Below, in pieces: positions 53,846 through 62,870 of a DNA stretch of 64,000 bases. The position numbers were made by a program, and so were the translations under genes. The DNA lies in assembly GCA_016125185.1 (NCBI GenBank), contig WGMG01000006.1, positions 744,001 to 808,000 of the forward strand, read 5' to 3'. The notes under the pieces are model-generated. The model did no database searches. It was not told the DNA's origin and saw nothing but the letters and a program-made list of their open reading frames with translations. Positions within the stretch are counted from its first letter, which is position 1. Each line of letters opens with the position of its first letter. The stretch comes from Armatimonadota bacterium. GTDB taxonomy: Bacteria > Armatimonadota > Fimbriimonadia > Fimbriimonadales > Fimbriimonadaceae.

Positions 53846-55282
53846 TTAGGCGAGCACGCCTTTGATCACTTGGCCGCTGACATCCGTGAGTCGGAAGTCG
53901 CGGCCTTGGTATTTATAGGTCAGCTTCTCGTGATCGATGCCAAGTTGGTGCAGAATGGTCGCGCCGAGGTCGTGGGCATCCATGGCGTTCTCGGTCACAC
54001 TGTAGCTGTAGTCGTCGGTTTGGCCATAGACCGTGCCGGGCTTGAATCCGCCGCCCGCTAGCCATAGGCTATAGCACGAGCCGAGGTGGTCGCGCCCGTG
54101 GCCGTTGGGCTTGTTGACGTCGCCCTGGACGAAGACAGTGCGCCCAAACTCGCCGCACCAAAGCACGATGGTGTCATCCAGAAGTCCGCGCTGAGCGAGG
54201 TCTTTGACGAGCGCCGCCGAAGGCTGGTCGGTGTCACGGCATTGGAGTTCAAGCTGGGTATCAAGATTGGTGTGCTGGTCCCAGCCCGAGTGCATAAGCT
54301 GGACAAACCGCACTCCGCGTTCCAGGAGCCGCCTCGCGAGCAGGCAATTGTGGGCGTAAGTGCCTTTCTTCTCCACGTCGGGCCCGTACATTTCCAGCAC
54401 ATGCTTTGGCTCTTTCGAGATGTCGGTCAGCTCCGGCACGCTGGTCTGCATACGGAAGGCTAGCTCGTACTGCGATATTCGAGTTTCGATTTCGGGGTCG
54501 CCGTACTCCTCATGACGCTTGGTGTCGAGGTCCTGGATGTCGTTGAGGACTTTGCGCCGAAGCTCGGGCGGCATTCCGGGCGGATTGGTGAGGTAGAGTA
54601 CCGGGTCGCCCTCGCTTCGGAACCGCACACCCTGGAACTTGGAGGGTAGGAAGCCGGAGCCCCAATAGTAGTCATAGAAGAGCTGGCCGCAGGTCTTCTT
54701 TTCGTCGGCGGAGGTCATGACGACGAAGGCGGGTAAATCTTCGTTCATGCTTCCCAGGCCGTAGGCGCACCACGCCCCCATGCTCGGTCGACCGGGAATC
54801 TGGCTACCAGTCAGGAACAGGGTAACGCCCGGCGCGTGGTTGACGGCGTCGGTGTGCATCGACTTGATGAGGGTGATGTCGTCGGCGATGCCGCCAATGT
54901 GCGGGAGCATCTCGCTGAGCCACATGCCGGAGTTTCCGTACTGCTTAAACGGCTTGATGGCGGGCAGGATGGGGAAATGCGCCTGGCCGCTCGTCATGGT
55001 CGAGAGTCTTTTTCCGGCCCTCACCGATTCGGGAAGCTCTTCGAGGCGATGCTGGAAGAGGTTGGGCTTGTAGTCGAATAGGTCGACTTGCGACGGCGCG
55101 CCGCCCTGCCAAAGAACCACTACGCGCTTAGCTTTGGCGGGGAGCTTGCCTGGCGTCTGAAGGACGCCGAAGGCATCTTGGGCGAGAAGGGAATTGAGGG
55201 CCCAAGCACCGACGCCGGTCGCGGCCTTGCCGAAAAGCTGTCGGCGGGTGAGGCGGAGGTCGCGTTCGAAGAAGGGGTTCAT
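53846..55282 (-). CDS. DUF1501 protein, Tat-exported
   Basis: A 478-residue DUF1501 (alkaline-phosphatase/sulfatase-like fold) protein. The Tat signal is LTRRQLFGKAATGVGAW; other marks are VVVLWQGGAPSQVDLFDYKP, DDITLIKSMHTDAVNHAPG, ARRLLERGVRFVQLMHSGWDQH, DDTIVLWCGEFGRT and GRDHLGSCYSLWLAGGG. DUF1501 genes are typically adjacent to cytochrome-c/DUF1549/DUF1553 genes in Planctomycetes and related phyla, as here (two bases away). Substrate unknown; a role in polysaccharide or sulfated-glycan use is often suggested. Confidence 0.92.
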   Translation of the reverse strand: MNPFFERDLRLTRRQLFGKAATGVGAWALNSLLAQDAFGVLQTPGKLPAKAKRVVVLWQGGAPSQVDLFDYKPNLFQHRLEELPESVRAGKRLSTMTSGQAHFPILPAIKPFKQYGNSGMWLSEMLPHIGGIADDITLIKSMHTDAVNHAPGVTLFLTGSQIPGRPSMGAWCAYGLGSMNEDLPAFVVMTSADEKKTCGQLFYDYYWGSGFLPSKFQGVRFRSEGDPVLYLTNPPGMPPELRRKVLNDIQDLDTKRHEEYGDPEIETRISQYELAFRMQTSVPELTDISKEPKHVLEMYGPDVEKKGTYAHNCLLARRLLERGVRFVQLMHSGWDQHTNLDTQLELQCRDTDQPSAALVKDLAQRGLLDDTIVLWCGEFGRTVFVQGDVNKPNGHGRDHLGSCYSLWLAGGGFKPGTVYGQTDDYSYSVTENAMDAHDLGATILHQLGIDHEKLTYKYQGRDFRLTDVSGQVIKGVLA

Positions 55283-55284
55283 GG

Positions 55285-57813
55285 CTACTCTCGGGTCAGG
55301 GCCTCGTCGAGGTTGAGGATCATCAGGCCGGTGACGGCGAAGGAGGCGAGTTGGGCTTGGTCGAGCTTGGCATCAGGCGGCGAGTCGCCCTGCGTCAGAT
55401 AGGCTTCGGCGTCCTTCGGGTGGGTCTTGTAGTATTGCTCGGCTGTCTGCTGGCACTGCTGCAGGCGCTTCAGTTCGACGGCGTCCGGGCGGCGAGCAAG
55501 AACTCGGCGGAACATTTCTTTCAACCGTTGGTCGGTCTGGGGCATCGTGGTCATCACGCTTTCAGCGAGAGCGCGGCCCGCCTCAACCCAAGTCACATCG
55601 TTGAGGGTCGTGAGGGCGTGAAGTGGAGTGGAGGTCTGCGAAGCCCGAACCGTGCAGACCTGACGACTGGAGGCGTCGAACATGTCGCCAGGGGCCACGG
55701 TGCGCCGCCAGAATGTGTAGATGCTTCGGCGATAAAGATCGGCTCCTTTCGACTGCGGATAGCTGAAGTCTCGTTCGTCGGTAATGTTGAGCCCGTCCCA
55801 GATGCCTTTTGGTTGATAGGGATAGACCGGTTTGCCGAACATGGTGGGGTTGAGGAGCCCGCTGGCGGCCAGGGCCTCATCGCGCAGGACCATCGACGGC
55901 ATGCGGAACCGGGCTCCACGGGCGAGGAGGCGGTTGTCCGGGTCTTCTTTCTGGAGGGTGTTGGAAACCTTGGATGATTGGCGGTAGGTCGCACTCATGA
56001 CGATCTGTTTGACCAGTCGCTTGACATTCCAGCCATGCTCGCGGAAGTCCACCGCGAGCCAATCGAGCAGGAGCGGGTGTGTCGGCGGCTCGCCTTGTAC
56101 CCCAAAGTTCTCGGGGGTTCGGACGAGGCCCTTCCCAAAGAGAATCTGCCAGTATCGGTTCACGGCGACCCTGGCAGCGAGGGGATTTTGGGGGCTGACA
56201 ATCCACTTTGCAAGGTCCAATCGATTCTTAGGCGTTTGCGCAGGTTTCGGAAGCGATTCTGGAGTGTTCGGCTGAACCTGATCGAGAGGCGAAGTGTAGT
56301 CGCCACGCGAGTAAATGAAGGTTTTGCGGGGCTGAGCATCGGACATCACCATCACTTTCGGGAGCTTCGATTTCACGTCGTTGAACTGCTTTTCGAGACT
56401 TTGCCAGCGCTTTCTGAGTTCATTTCCAGGCTCGGGCAGGGCATGATCGAGGAAGTAGTTATGCAGAGCACCCGCCTGATCCTTGGTGCGTTTGTCGGCG
56501 GCGATGGCCAAAATGCCGTCGATATTTTTGTCTCCCGTCTTCGGGCTCGTTTGCTCCCACTTCGACTGCGATTCAGCATTATCCTCGTAGGGTTTGGCGG
56601 CATTTTTGGCCGTGTCCAAGTCATTCGAAAGGCTGTGGAATTTCGCCATGTCTTCCGGGGTTCCGGCGTAAATCCAGGGCTTGGCGACATACATCTTGCC
56701 GTCGTTGTCGGTTGGGACGCCGGTCTCGGGCAGATTGTTGAAGAACGCCATTAGCGAGTAGTAGTCCTTCTGCTTGAATGGGTCGTATTTGTGGTCGTGG
56801 CACCGGTCGCAGGTCATGGTCAAACCTAGCCAAGTGGTGCAAGTGGTATCGACCCGGTCGAAGAGCCCGACGTTGCGCTGTTCCTCGGGGATTGCGCCGC
56901 CCTCGCCATTGAGCATGTGGTTTCGGTTGAAGCCGGTGGCGACTAGGTCGTCCTGGCTTGGGTTTGGCAAGAGGTCGCCCGCCAGTTGCTCGATGGTGAA
57001 CTGGTCGTAAGGCATGTTGGTGTTGAGGGCGCGGATCACCCAATCACGCCACACGTACTGGCAGTTGTCGCCGTCCATCTGGAAGCCGTTGCTGTCAGCA
57101 TATCGGGCCGCATCTAGCCACGGTAGGGCCATTTTTTCACCGTAGTGCGGGCTCGCGAGTAGGCGATCGACCACTTTCTCATAGGCGTTTGGCGAGCGGT
57201 CGATGTTGAAAGCGTCCACTTCGGCCGGAGTCGGCGGTAATCCGGTGAGATCGAGAGTCAGGCGACGAATCAAGGTCGTACGGTCGGCTTCGGGAGAAGG
57301 CGACAGATGGTTGGCTTGGAGGCGCTGGAGAACGAAGGCGTCGATCTCGTTTCGGGTCCACTTGCTTCTCTGAATGGGAACGGACGGCTTGACCGGTGGA
57401 ATGTAAGCCCAGTGTTTGCGTTCGTCGACCGAACCGGCCTGGCAGCCTTGGTCGATCCACGCTTTGATGGTGTCGATATCCTTCTGTTTGAGCGGCCCGA
57501 AGCCCATCGGCATGCGAGGCTTGCCGCCTTTGCCCTCGATGCGGAGGATCAATAGGCTCGCCGAACCCTTTCCGGCCAACGCGGCTTTGCCGCTAGTACC
57601 GCCTTTCATGAGGGCGGCGATAGACTCCAGAGAAAGACCACCGTCCGGCGCGTCGCCAGAGTGGCATTGGGTGCAGTGGGCGCGCAGGATCGGTAGGACG
57701 TCGTGGGTGAAATCGACCTTGCTTTGGGTTCTGGCGAGCAGGGCGATGGGAAGGGAAGCGGCCAGCCCAAGTTGGGGCAGACGCAAGCCGATCCGTCGAA
57801 GCCCCATTGCCAT
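55285..57813 (-). CDS. PSD1 protein: planctomycete cytochrome c, DUF1549 and DUF1553
   Basis: An 842-residue protein. After an N-terminal membrane anchor or signal comes a cytochrome c motif HCTQCHSG (C47, C50, H51), then DUF1549 (about 140-345, with RLTLDLTGLPPTPAEVDAF, DAARYADSNGFQMD and NMPYDQFTIEQLAGDLLP) and DUF1553 (about 540-800, with LAKWIVSPQNPLAARVAVNR and REHGWNVKRLVKQIVMSATY). It probably forms a heme-containing pair with the adjacent DUF1501 protein. Function unproven; the two genes are two bases apart and transcribed together. Confidence 0.93.
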   Translation of the reverse strand: MAMGLRRIGLRLPQLGLAASLPIALLARTQSKVDFTHDVLPILRAHCTQCHSGDAPDGGLSLESIAALMKGGTSGKAALAGKGSASLLILRIEGKGGKPRMPMGFGPLKQKDIDTIKAWIDQGCQAGSVDERKHWAYIPPVKPSVPIQRSKWTRNEIDAFVLQRLQANHLSPSPEADRTTLIRRLTLDLTGLPPTPAEVDAFNIDRSPNAYEKVVDRLLASPHYGEKMALPWLDAARYADSNGFQMDGDNCQYVWRDWVIRALNTNMPYDQFTIEQLAGDLLPNPSQDDLVATGFNRNHMLNGEGGAIPEEQRNVGLFDRVDTTCTTWLGLTMTCDRCHDHKYDPFKQKDYYSLMAFFNNLPETGVPTDNDGKMYVAKPWIYAGTPEDMAKFHSLSNDLDTAKNAAKPYEDNAESQSKWEQTSPKTGDKNIDGILAIAADKRTKDQAGALHNYFLDHALPEPGNELRKRWQSLEKQFNDVKSKLPKVMVMSDAQPRKTFIYSRGDYTSPLDQVQPNTPESLPKPAQTPKNRLDLAKWIVSPQNPLAARVAVNRYWQILFGKGLVRTPENFGVQGEPPTHPLLLDWLAVDFREHGWNVKRLVKQIVMSATYRQSSKVSNTLQKEDPDNRLLARGARFRMPSMVLRDEALAASGLLNPTMFGKPVYPYQPKGIWDGLNITDERDFSYPQSKGADLYRRSIYTFWRRTVAPGDMFDASSRQVCTVRASQTSTPLHALTTLNDVTWVEAGRALAESVMTTMPQTDQRLKEMFRRVLARRPDAVELKRLQQCQQTAEQYYKTHPKDAEAYLTQGDSPPDAKLDQAQLASFAVTGLMILNLDEALTRE

Positions 57814-57913
57814 ATCCCCATTATCGCAGGTTCAAATCTGCGCGTAAAGGAGAAATTCAGCGTTGCGTTCACCTGAATTCGTTTGTTATGATGAAGGGAC
57901 GGTTTTCCCAACG

Positions 57914-59242
57914 ATGCCAAAACTGAGCGACTTTGTAACCCCCATCCTGCTTTCGCTCGTGACCCTGGCTCTCATTGGGACTGAGCTACGGAGCCATCCG
58001 CCCGACGATCAGACCAGAACCCACATCGCGGTTTGGGTTGGTTGGTCCTCGTTCGAATTCGACGCGTTTAAGGGCGTGGTCGATGACTTCAACAAGTCTC
58101 AAAACAAGATTTTCGTCGATCTTTTGTCGGTTTCGGGCAACAGCCAAAAGACGCTGATTAGCACTGCGGCGGGCATTCCGCCGGAGATTTCGCTGATCGG
58201 CGGCTCGGAACTGCCCCAATTTGCCGACGCGGGCGCGATCGAACAACTCGACGAAATTTGCAAGGAAAACGGACTGACCGACGAGAAGTATGTTCCGGGT
58301 GACTGGGGCGTGGTGCATTACCAGGATCATGTCTATGCTCTACCAGCTACTCCGGCGACAGTAGCGCTCCACTACAACAAGGACATCCTCAAAGCGGCCG
58401 GGTACGACCATCCGCCCGAAACTATCGAGGAGATGGACGAGATGGTGAATAAGATCACCAAGGTGAAAAACGGCAAGGTGGTGATGGCGGGATTTCTGCC
58501 AGGTGAACCGGGCTGGTGGAATTGGTGCTGGGGACCCTATTTCGGTGGTCAACTGTGGGATGGCGATTCGAAAATCACCATGGATTCCCCCGAGAATTTG
58601 AAAGCCTTTCAGTGGGTTGCGTCGTTCAGCAAGCGGTTCGGTCCGGGCCAGATTCAGGCGTATCGAAGCGGGTTCGGTGCTTTCGAGTCACCTCAGAACG
58701 CCTTTATGTCGGGCAAGGTCGCGATGGAGGTCCAGGGCGTGTGGATGAACAACTTCATCCAAGCCGCCAACCCGAAGTTGAATTGGGGCGCGGTGCCGTT
58801 TCCGTATCCGAAAGATCATCCCGAACTGAAGGGGCATACGATCATCGACCAGGACATATTTGTCCTGCTGAAGGGGTGTAAGCACCGGGCAGAGGCCATC
58901 CAATTCCTGGTGTATTGCCAACAGCAAGGGCCAATGGAGAAGCTGTGCTGGGGTCAGAAGAAGTCCTCGCCGCTCCGCAAAAAGTCGGATTGGTTTTGGA
59001 AGACCCACGCTAACCCGTATATCAAGCTTTTCGACGACATGGCCTATAGTCCGAACGCGTTTACAACGCCCAAAACGGCTATTTGGCCCCAGTACCAGGC
59101 GGAAATTACGAACGCGATGGACGAAGTAACGCTTTTGCAAATGACGCCGGAAGAGGCGATTAAGTACGTTCAGGCGCGGATGCAACCGAAGCTGGACTTG
59201 TACCGGAATCGCCTGGAAGCGCGGAGGAAAGCCGGTCTATGA
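57914..59242 (+). CDS. Sugar ABC transporter, substrate-binding protein
   Basis: A 442-residue protein with an N-terminal hydrophobic segment (ILLSLVTLALIGTEL) lacking a clear lipobox. The extracellular solute-binding family 1 (MalE-like) fold is visible in HIAVWVGWSSFEFDAFKGVVDDFN, DWGVVHYQDHVYALPATPATVALHYNKDIL and GKVAMEVQGVWMNNF. ATG 57914 is preferred over TTG 57863. Two permease genes follow with overlapping or adjacent starts. The ligand is probably a sugar. Confidence 0.9.
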   Translation: MPKLSDFVTPILLSLVTLALIGTELRSHPPDDQTRTHIAVWVGWSSFEFDAFKGVVDDFNKSQNKIFVDLLSVSGNSQKTLISTAAGIPPEISLIGGSELPQFADAGAIEQLDEICKENGLTDEKYVPGDWGVVHYQDHVYALPATPATVALHYNKDILKAAGYDHPPETIEEMDEMVNKITKVKNGKVVMAGFLPGEPGWWNWCWGPYFGGQLWDGDSKITMDSPENLKAFQWVASFSKRFGPGQIQAYRSGFGAFESPQNAFMSGKVAMEVQGVWMNNFIQAANPKLNWGAVPFPYPKDHPELKGHTIIDQDIFVLLKGCKHRAEAIQFLVYCQQQGPMEKLCWGQKKSSPLRKKSDWFWKTHANPYIKLFDDMAYSPNAFTTPKTAIWPQYQAEITNAMDEVTLLQMTPEEAIKYVQARMQPKLDLYRNRLEARRKAGL

Positions 59243-60117
59243 TGCGTCGGCGAGAGGGACGGGCGGGTTTTATGTTTGCCCTTCCGTGGCTATTCGGCCT
59301 GTCAGCGTTCATGTTCTATCCGTTGCTGATGTCGCTCTACCTCTCGTTCTGCGACTATTCGGTTTTGCGACCGCCGGTGTGGGTGGGGACGGCCAACTAT
59401 ACTGAACTCTTCCACGACGAAGTCTTTTGGATCACGGTCAAGAACACGATCTTTTACGCGTCGGTTTCGTTACCGCTCAGCATGGTCATTGGCATCGCCT
59501 TGGCGATGCTTTTGAATACGAATGTCAAGGGCATGGCCATCTACCGGACCATCTTCTTCATCCCCTCATTGGTGCCGATGGTCTCGCTTGCGATGCTGTG
59601 GCTATGGCTGTTGAACGGCGATTACGGCGTGATCAACAACGCGCTGAGCGTGATCGGCATCAAAGGGCCGAACTGGATGAGCGACGTGGCGTGGACCAAA
59701 CCGGCTCTGATTCTGCTCAGCGTCTGGGGCGTAGGCAATGCAATGTTGATCTATCTGGCCAGCCTGCAAGACGTTCCAACATCCTTGCTGGAGGCTTCGG
59801 AACTCGACGGAGCGACGCCGTGGCAGAAGACGCGCAATGTCACCTTGCCGATGATCTCGCCAGTGATCCAGTTCAACATGATCATGGGCATCATCGGTTC
59901 GCTCCAGGTGTTCGCCGTGCCGTTCATCATGTTCCCGGGTGGCAGTCCGGCGCGTTCGACCTACTTCTACTCGGAATATCTGTACGACAACGCGTTCCTG
60001 TATAGCCGCATGGGTTACGCGAGCGCGATGGGATGGGTGCTATTCATCGTTATTTTGATCTTGACACTGTTGGCGTTGAAGCTCAGTAACCGTCACGTCC
60101 ACTATGGAGGCGTTTAG
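59239..60117 (+). CDS. Sugar ABC transporter permease, MalF/UgpA-like
   Basis: A 292-residue protein with six predicted membrane helices. The EAA loop that contacts the ATPase is EASELDGATPWQKTRNVTLP. The ATG overlaps the binding-protein stop by four bases. GGAGG about 11 bases upstream provides the ribosome binding site. Confidence 0.92.
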   Translation: MMRRREGRAGFMFALPWLFGLSAFMFYPLLMSLYLSFCDYSVLRPPVWVGTANYTELFHDEVFWITVKNTIFYASVSLPLSMVIGIALAMLLNTNVKGMAIYRTIFFIPSLVPMVSLAMLWLWLLNGDYGVINNALSVIGIKGPNWMSDVAWTKPALILLSVWGVGNAMLIYLASLQDVPTSLLEASELDGATPWQKTRNVTLPMISPVIQFNMIMGIIGSLQVFAVPFIMFPGGSPARSTYFYSEYLYDNAFLYSRMGYASAMGWVLFIVILILTLLALKLSNRHVHYGGV

Positions 60118-60969
60118 ATGAAGAACCACAAGAAGCACATCACGATACTCACGCACTTCGTGCTGATTTTCCTGTCGGTGCTGTTCATCTTCCCGTTCCT
60201 ATGGATGCTGGACACGGCGATCAAGCCAATCGCTGAGACGATGACGACCACCCCGAAGTGGATTCCCTCGCACTTCGAGTTCGACAACTTTTGGAAGGCG
60301 ATCACATACGGCTCGGACAAGCTGGGCTACATTCCGTTCCTGGTTTACGCGGAAAACACGCTCATGCTGGCGGCCTTGGTGGTCATCGGCACAGTGGTTT
60401 CGAATTCGATCGTGGCGTATTCGTTTGCGCGTCTGCGGTGGTGGGGAAGAGATGTCATCTTTGCGATCACCCTCGCGACGATGATGGTGCCGTTCCCGGT
60501 GCTGATGGTGCCGACCTTCACGATCTTCAAACACCTGGATTGGATCGGGACGTATCGGCCGCTGTGGGTTCCGGCATGGTTCGGCAGCGCGTTTTCGATC
60601 TTCCTCTTGCGGCAGTTCTTCAAGACGATTCCGTTCGAGCTATCCGAGGCCGCTCGCATCGACGGCGCGGGTGAGTGGAAGATTTTCCGCTCGATCATCC
60701 TGCCGCTCAGTAAACCGGCGTTATCCGTCGTTGCGCTGTTTGCGTTGATGGGCACCTGGAACGACTTTCTAGGTCCGCTCATCTACTTGCTCCGCCAGGA
60801 GACATTCACGCTCTCGCTAGGGTTGGAGTTCTATCACAGCCACGCGGGTGGAACCATTTGGAATCTCCTGATGGCGGCGACGAGCATTGTGGTCGTGCCG
60901 GTCCTCATCCTGTTCTTCTTCTGCCAAAAGCAGTTCATCAAGGGCATTTCGATCACCGGCATCAAGTAA
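60118..60969 (+). CDS. Sugar ABC transporter permease, MalG/UgpE-like
   Basis: A 283-residue protein with six membrane helices and the EAA loop EAARIDGAGEWKIFRSIILP. It starts directly after the MalF-like stop, with GGAGG seven bases before the ATG. No ATP-binding protein gene follows, so the importer probably uses a shared MsmX/UgpC-type ATPase encoded elsewhere. Confidence 0.92.
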   Translation: MKNHKKHITILTHFVLIFLSVLFIFPFLWMLDTAIKPIAETMTTTPKWIPSHFEFDNFWKAITYGSDKLGYIPFLVYAENTLMLAALVVIGTVVSNSIVAYSFARLRWWGRDVIFAITLATMMVPFPVLMVPTFTIFKHLDWIGTYRPLWVPAWFGSAFSIFLLRQFFKTIPFELSEAARIDGAGEWKIFRSIILPLSKPALSVVALFALMGTWNDFLGPLIYLLRQETFTLSLGLEFYHSHAGGTIWNLLMAATSIVVVPVLILFFFCQKQFIKGISITGIK

Positions 60970-61015
60970 CCCTTGACTTTCAACTTATGGCCTTTTCATG
61001 CCAAGGTTAACTTTT

Positions 61016-61044
61016 CTATATTCTGTAATATAGTTTTCTATATT
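61016..61044 (+). promoter_or_regulatory. AT-rich inverted repeat with a third half-site
   Basis: CTATATT-CTGT-AATATAG (61016-61033) is a perfect 7-base inverted repeat, and a third CTATATT (61038-61044) follows. The region is far more AT-rich than its surroundings and lies just before the ATG at 61065. An operator is possible; no regulator is identified. Confidence 0.5.
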
Positions 61045-61064
61045 TTGGAGTTATACTGGTTGGC

Positions 61065-62135
61065 ATGTTGAAGAAATCGTGGACTTTTGCCGTTTTGGCC
61101 GCCATGGTTATGGCTCTGCCGAGCGCCTCCTTTGCGCAGACTGGCCAGAAACCGAAGAACGAGACGAAAGGACAGTCTCAACTCGCGGGAGGCTTTGCTC
61201 GCTTTGGCGAAACGTACAGCCTCAAGAGCGGTTGGAACTTTCAGTTCATTAGCGCGAAGTACACGGTTCAGCCGTTCCTCTGCTACGGCGACTCATTGGC
61301 GATGAGTGGCCAGAAACTGCTGGTCATCGACTTCTCGCTAAAGAACGCGACGCACGACGACATGTGGTTCGGCGGCATCGACCAAATGATCTCGGTTTTT
61401 GACGATAAGGGGGCTAAATACAGTTCTTGCGCGACCCAACTGGAGAGCAATGGGATCAAGTCGATGGACCGTACGTTGAAGCCAGGGCAGGGAATTGGGC
61501 AGCCGGAACTCAAGGATCCCCTTCGAGTTTGCTTCCCGGTGCCCCTTGACGCGAAGATCACGAAGATCATCTTGAACGAGCCTCGGTTGGGCAAAAACGA
61601 AGAGGTCGTGCGATTCCTGATGGCAGGCACTGACAAAGAATCTGACCCGAAGAACATCATCGCACCGCTCCCGAAGAATGTGGCTGATCCAAGCGACCCG
61701 ACGGGTGCGGTCGCCCTCAAGGCGGGGCTCGCAAAGATCGGAGACGTAGTTCCTTCGGGCGAATTTTCGTTCAAGGTCACGGGTGTCACGACCACGAAGG
61801 AAGCGCTTGACCCGGATAATCCGCTGGAAGATGGCAAGCAGTACGTGGTGGTGACCGTTCAAGCCAAGAACATCTGGGGCGACAAGGCTAGCTATTTCGA
61901 TGCACAGGACACAGACGACAACGTCTTGGTCGACGCAGACGGTGAGAAGTATCATGCGGCGAAGGTGCTCAAGGCATCATCGAACGAAGAGGCGGATACA
62001 GGGCGGCAGATGGATCCCGACGACACCTACACGGTTCGGTGGGTGTTTGTGATGAGCGAAAAGTCGAAGGCGACCGTGTTTCGGCTACGCGCCACGTCCG
62101 AGGCCTACACCTGGGCATTCGACTTATCTAAGTAG
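61065..62135 (+). CDS. Secreted two-domain protein (DUF4352-like)
   Basis: A 356-residue protein with a clear signal peptide (KKSWTFAVLAAMVMALPSASFAQ). Two immunoglobulin-like beta domains (about 45-185 and 225-355), resembling DUF4352/telomeric-repeat-like extracellular domains, show QKLLVIDFSLKNATHDDMWFG and KQYVVVTVQAKNIWGDKASY. Ligand unknown. It is preceded by the AT-rich inverted repeat and lies in opposite orientation to kdpE. Confidence 0.72.
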   Translation: MLKKSWTFAVLAAMVMALPSASFAQTGQKPKNETKGQSQLAGGFARFGETYSLKSGWNFQFISAKYTVQPFLCYGDSLAMSGQKLLVIDFSLKNATHDDMWFGGIDQMISVFDDKGAKYSSCATQLESNGIKSMDRTLKPGQGIGQPELKDPLRVCFPVPLDAKITKIILNEPRLGKNEEVVRFLMAGTDKESDPKNIIAPLPKNVADPSDPTGAVALKAGLAKIGDVVPSGEFSFKVTGVTTTKEALDPDNPLEDGKQYVVVTVQAKNIWGDKASYFDAQDTDDNVLVDADGEKYHAAKVLKASSNEEADTGRQMDPDDTYTVRWVFVMSEKSKATVFRLRATSEAYTWAFDLSK

Positions 62136-62177
62136 AACGCGGGCCCACGGTCGTTTGTTTGGGGTATCGACCAGGGC

Positions 62178-62870
62178 TCAGCATTCATCGGGGCGGAGTC
62201 GGTATCCGACTCCTGTCTCGGTTTGGATCAGGCGATGTTGGCCCGGTCCCGAGTCGATTTTTTGCCGCAGGTTGGCCATATGGACGCGAAGAGTATGGGT
62301 CGAGTCTTCGAATGCAGGACCCCACACTTCGGTCAGGAGTTGCTTTTGGGTCACGACCTTACCGGCGTGTTGACAAAGAATCGACAGCAGTTTGTATTCG
62401 ATCTGGGTCAGTCGAATCTCTTCGCCCGCAAGGGCGACGACGCGGGCGGCAAAGTCGACGCGAAGATCGCCGGCCTCGAAGACGGCGACATCGGGGGCGG
62501 GTTTGGAATGTCGCAAGGCCACTCGCACACGCGCCATCAATTCACCGACTGAAAAGGGTTTCGTCAAGTAGTCGTCGGCACCCTGGTCGAGGGCTCCCAC
62601 CTTGTCGTTCTCCTTCCCCCGAGCCGAAAGGACGATGATCGGTACAGTCGACCATTCGCGGATGCGGCGCAAGACCTCCAGGCCGTCGATATCCGGCAGG
62701 CCGAGGTCCAGGAGAACGATTTCTGGATTCTTTTGCGCGACTAGTCGGATTCCCTCTTCGCCGGTGGCGGCCTCGTACCAGGTCGCCTCGTCGTCGCCCA
62801 AGCTGGCGCGCAGGAACCGACGGATTGGCACCTCGTCTTCGATGACGACGAACCGGATCGGGTTATTCAC
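62178..62870 (-). CDS. kdpE: Response regulator KdpE
   Basis: A 230-residue OmpR/PhoB-type regulator: acidic pair E11-D12, phosphoacceptor D55 (LLDLGLPD), K104 (LTKPF), and a winged-helix DNA-binding domain with IRLTQIEYKLLSILCQHAGKVVT and HTLRVHMANLRQKI. KdpDE usually controls the high-affinity K+ pump kdpFABC; none of those genes is in view. GTG 62870 gives the canonical start (NNPIRFVVIEDE) and overlaps the kdpD end by eight bases; TTG 62900 would add ten residues. Confidence 0.92.
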   Translation of the reverse strand: MNNPIRFVVIEDEVPIRRFLRASLGDDEATWYEAATGEEGIRLVAQKNPEIVLLDLGLPDIDGLEVLRRIREWSTVPIIVLSARGKENDKVGALDQGADDYLTKPFSVGELMARVRVALRHSKPAPDVAVFEAGDLRVDFAARVVALAGEEIRLTQIEYKLLSILCQHAGKVVTQKQLLTEVWGPAFEDSTHTLRVHMANLRQKIDSGPGQHRLIQTETGVGYRLRPDEC

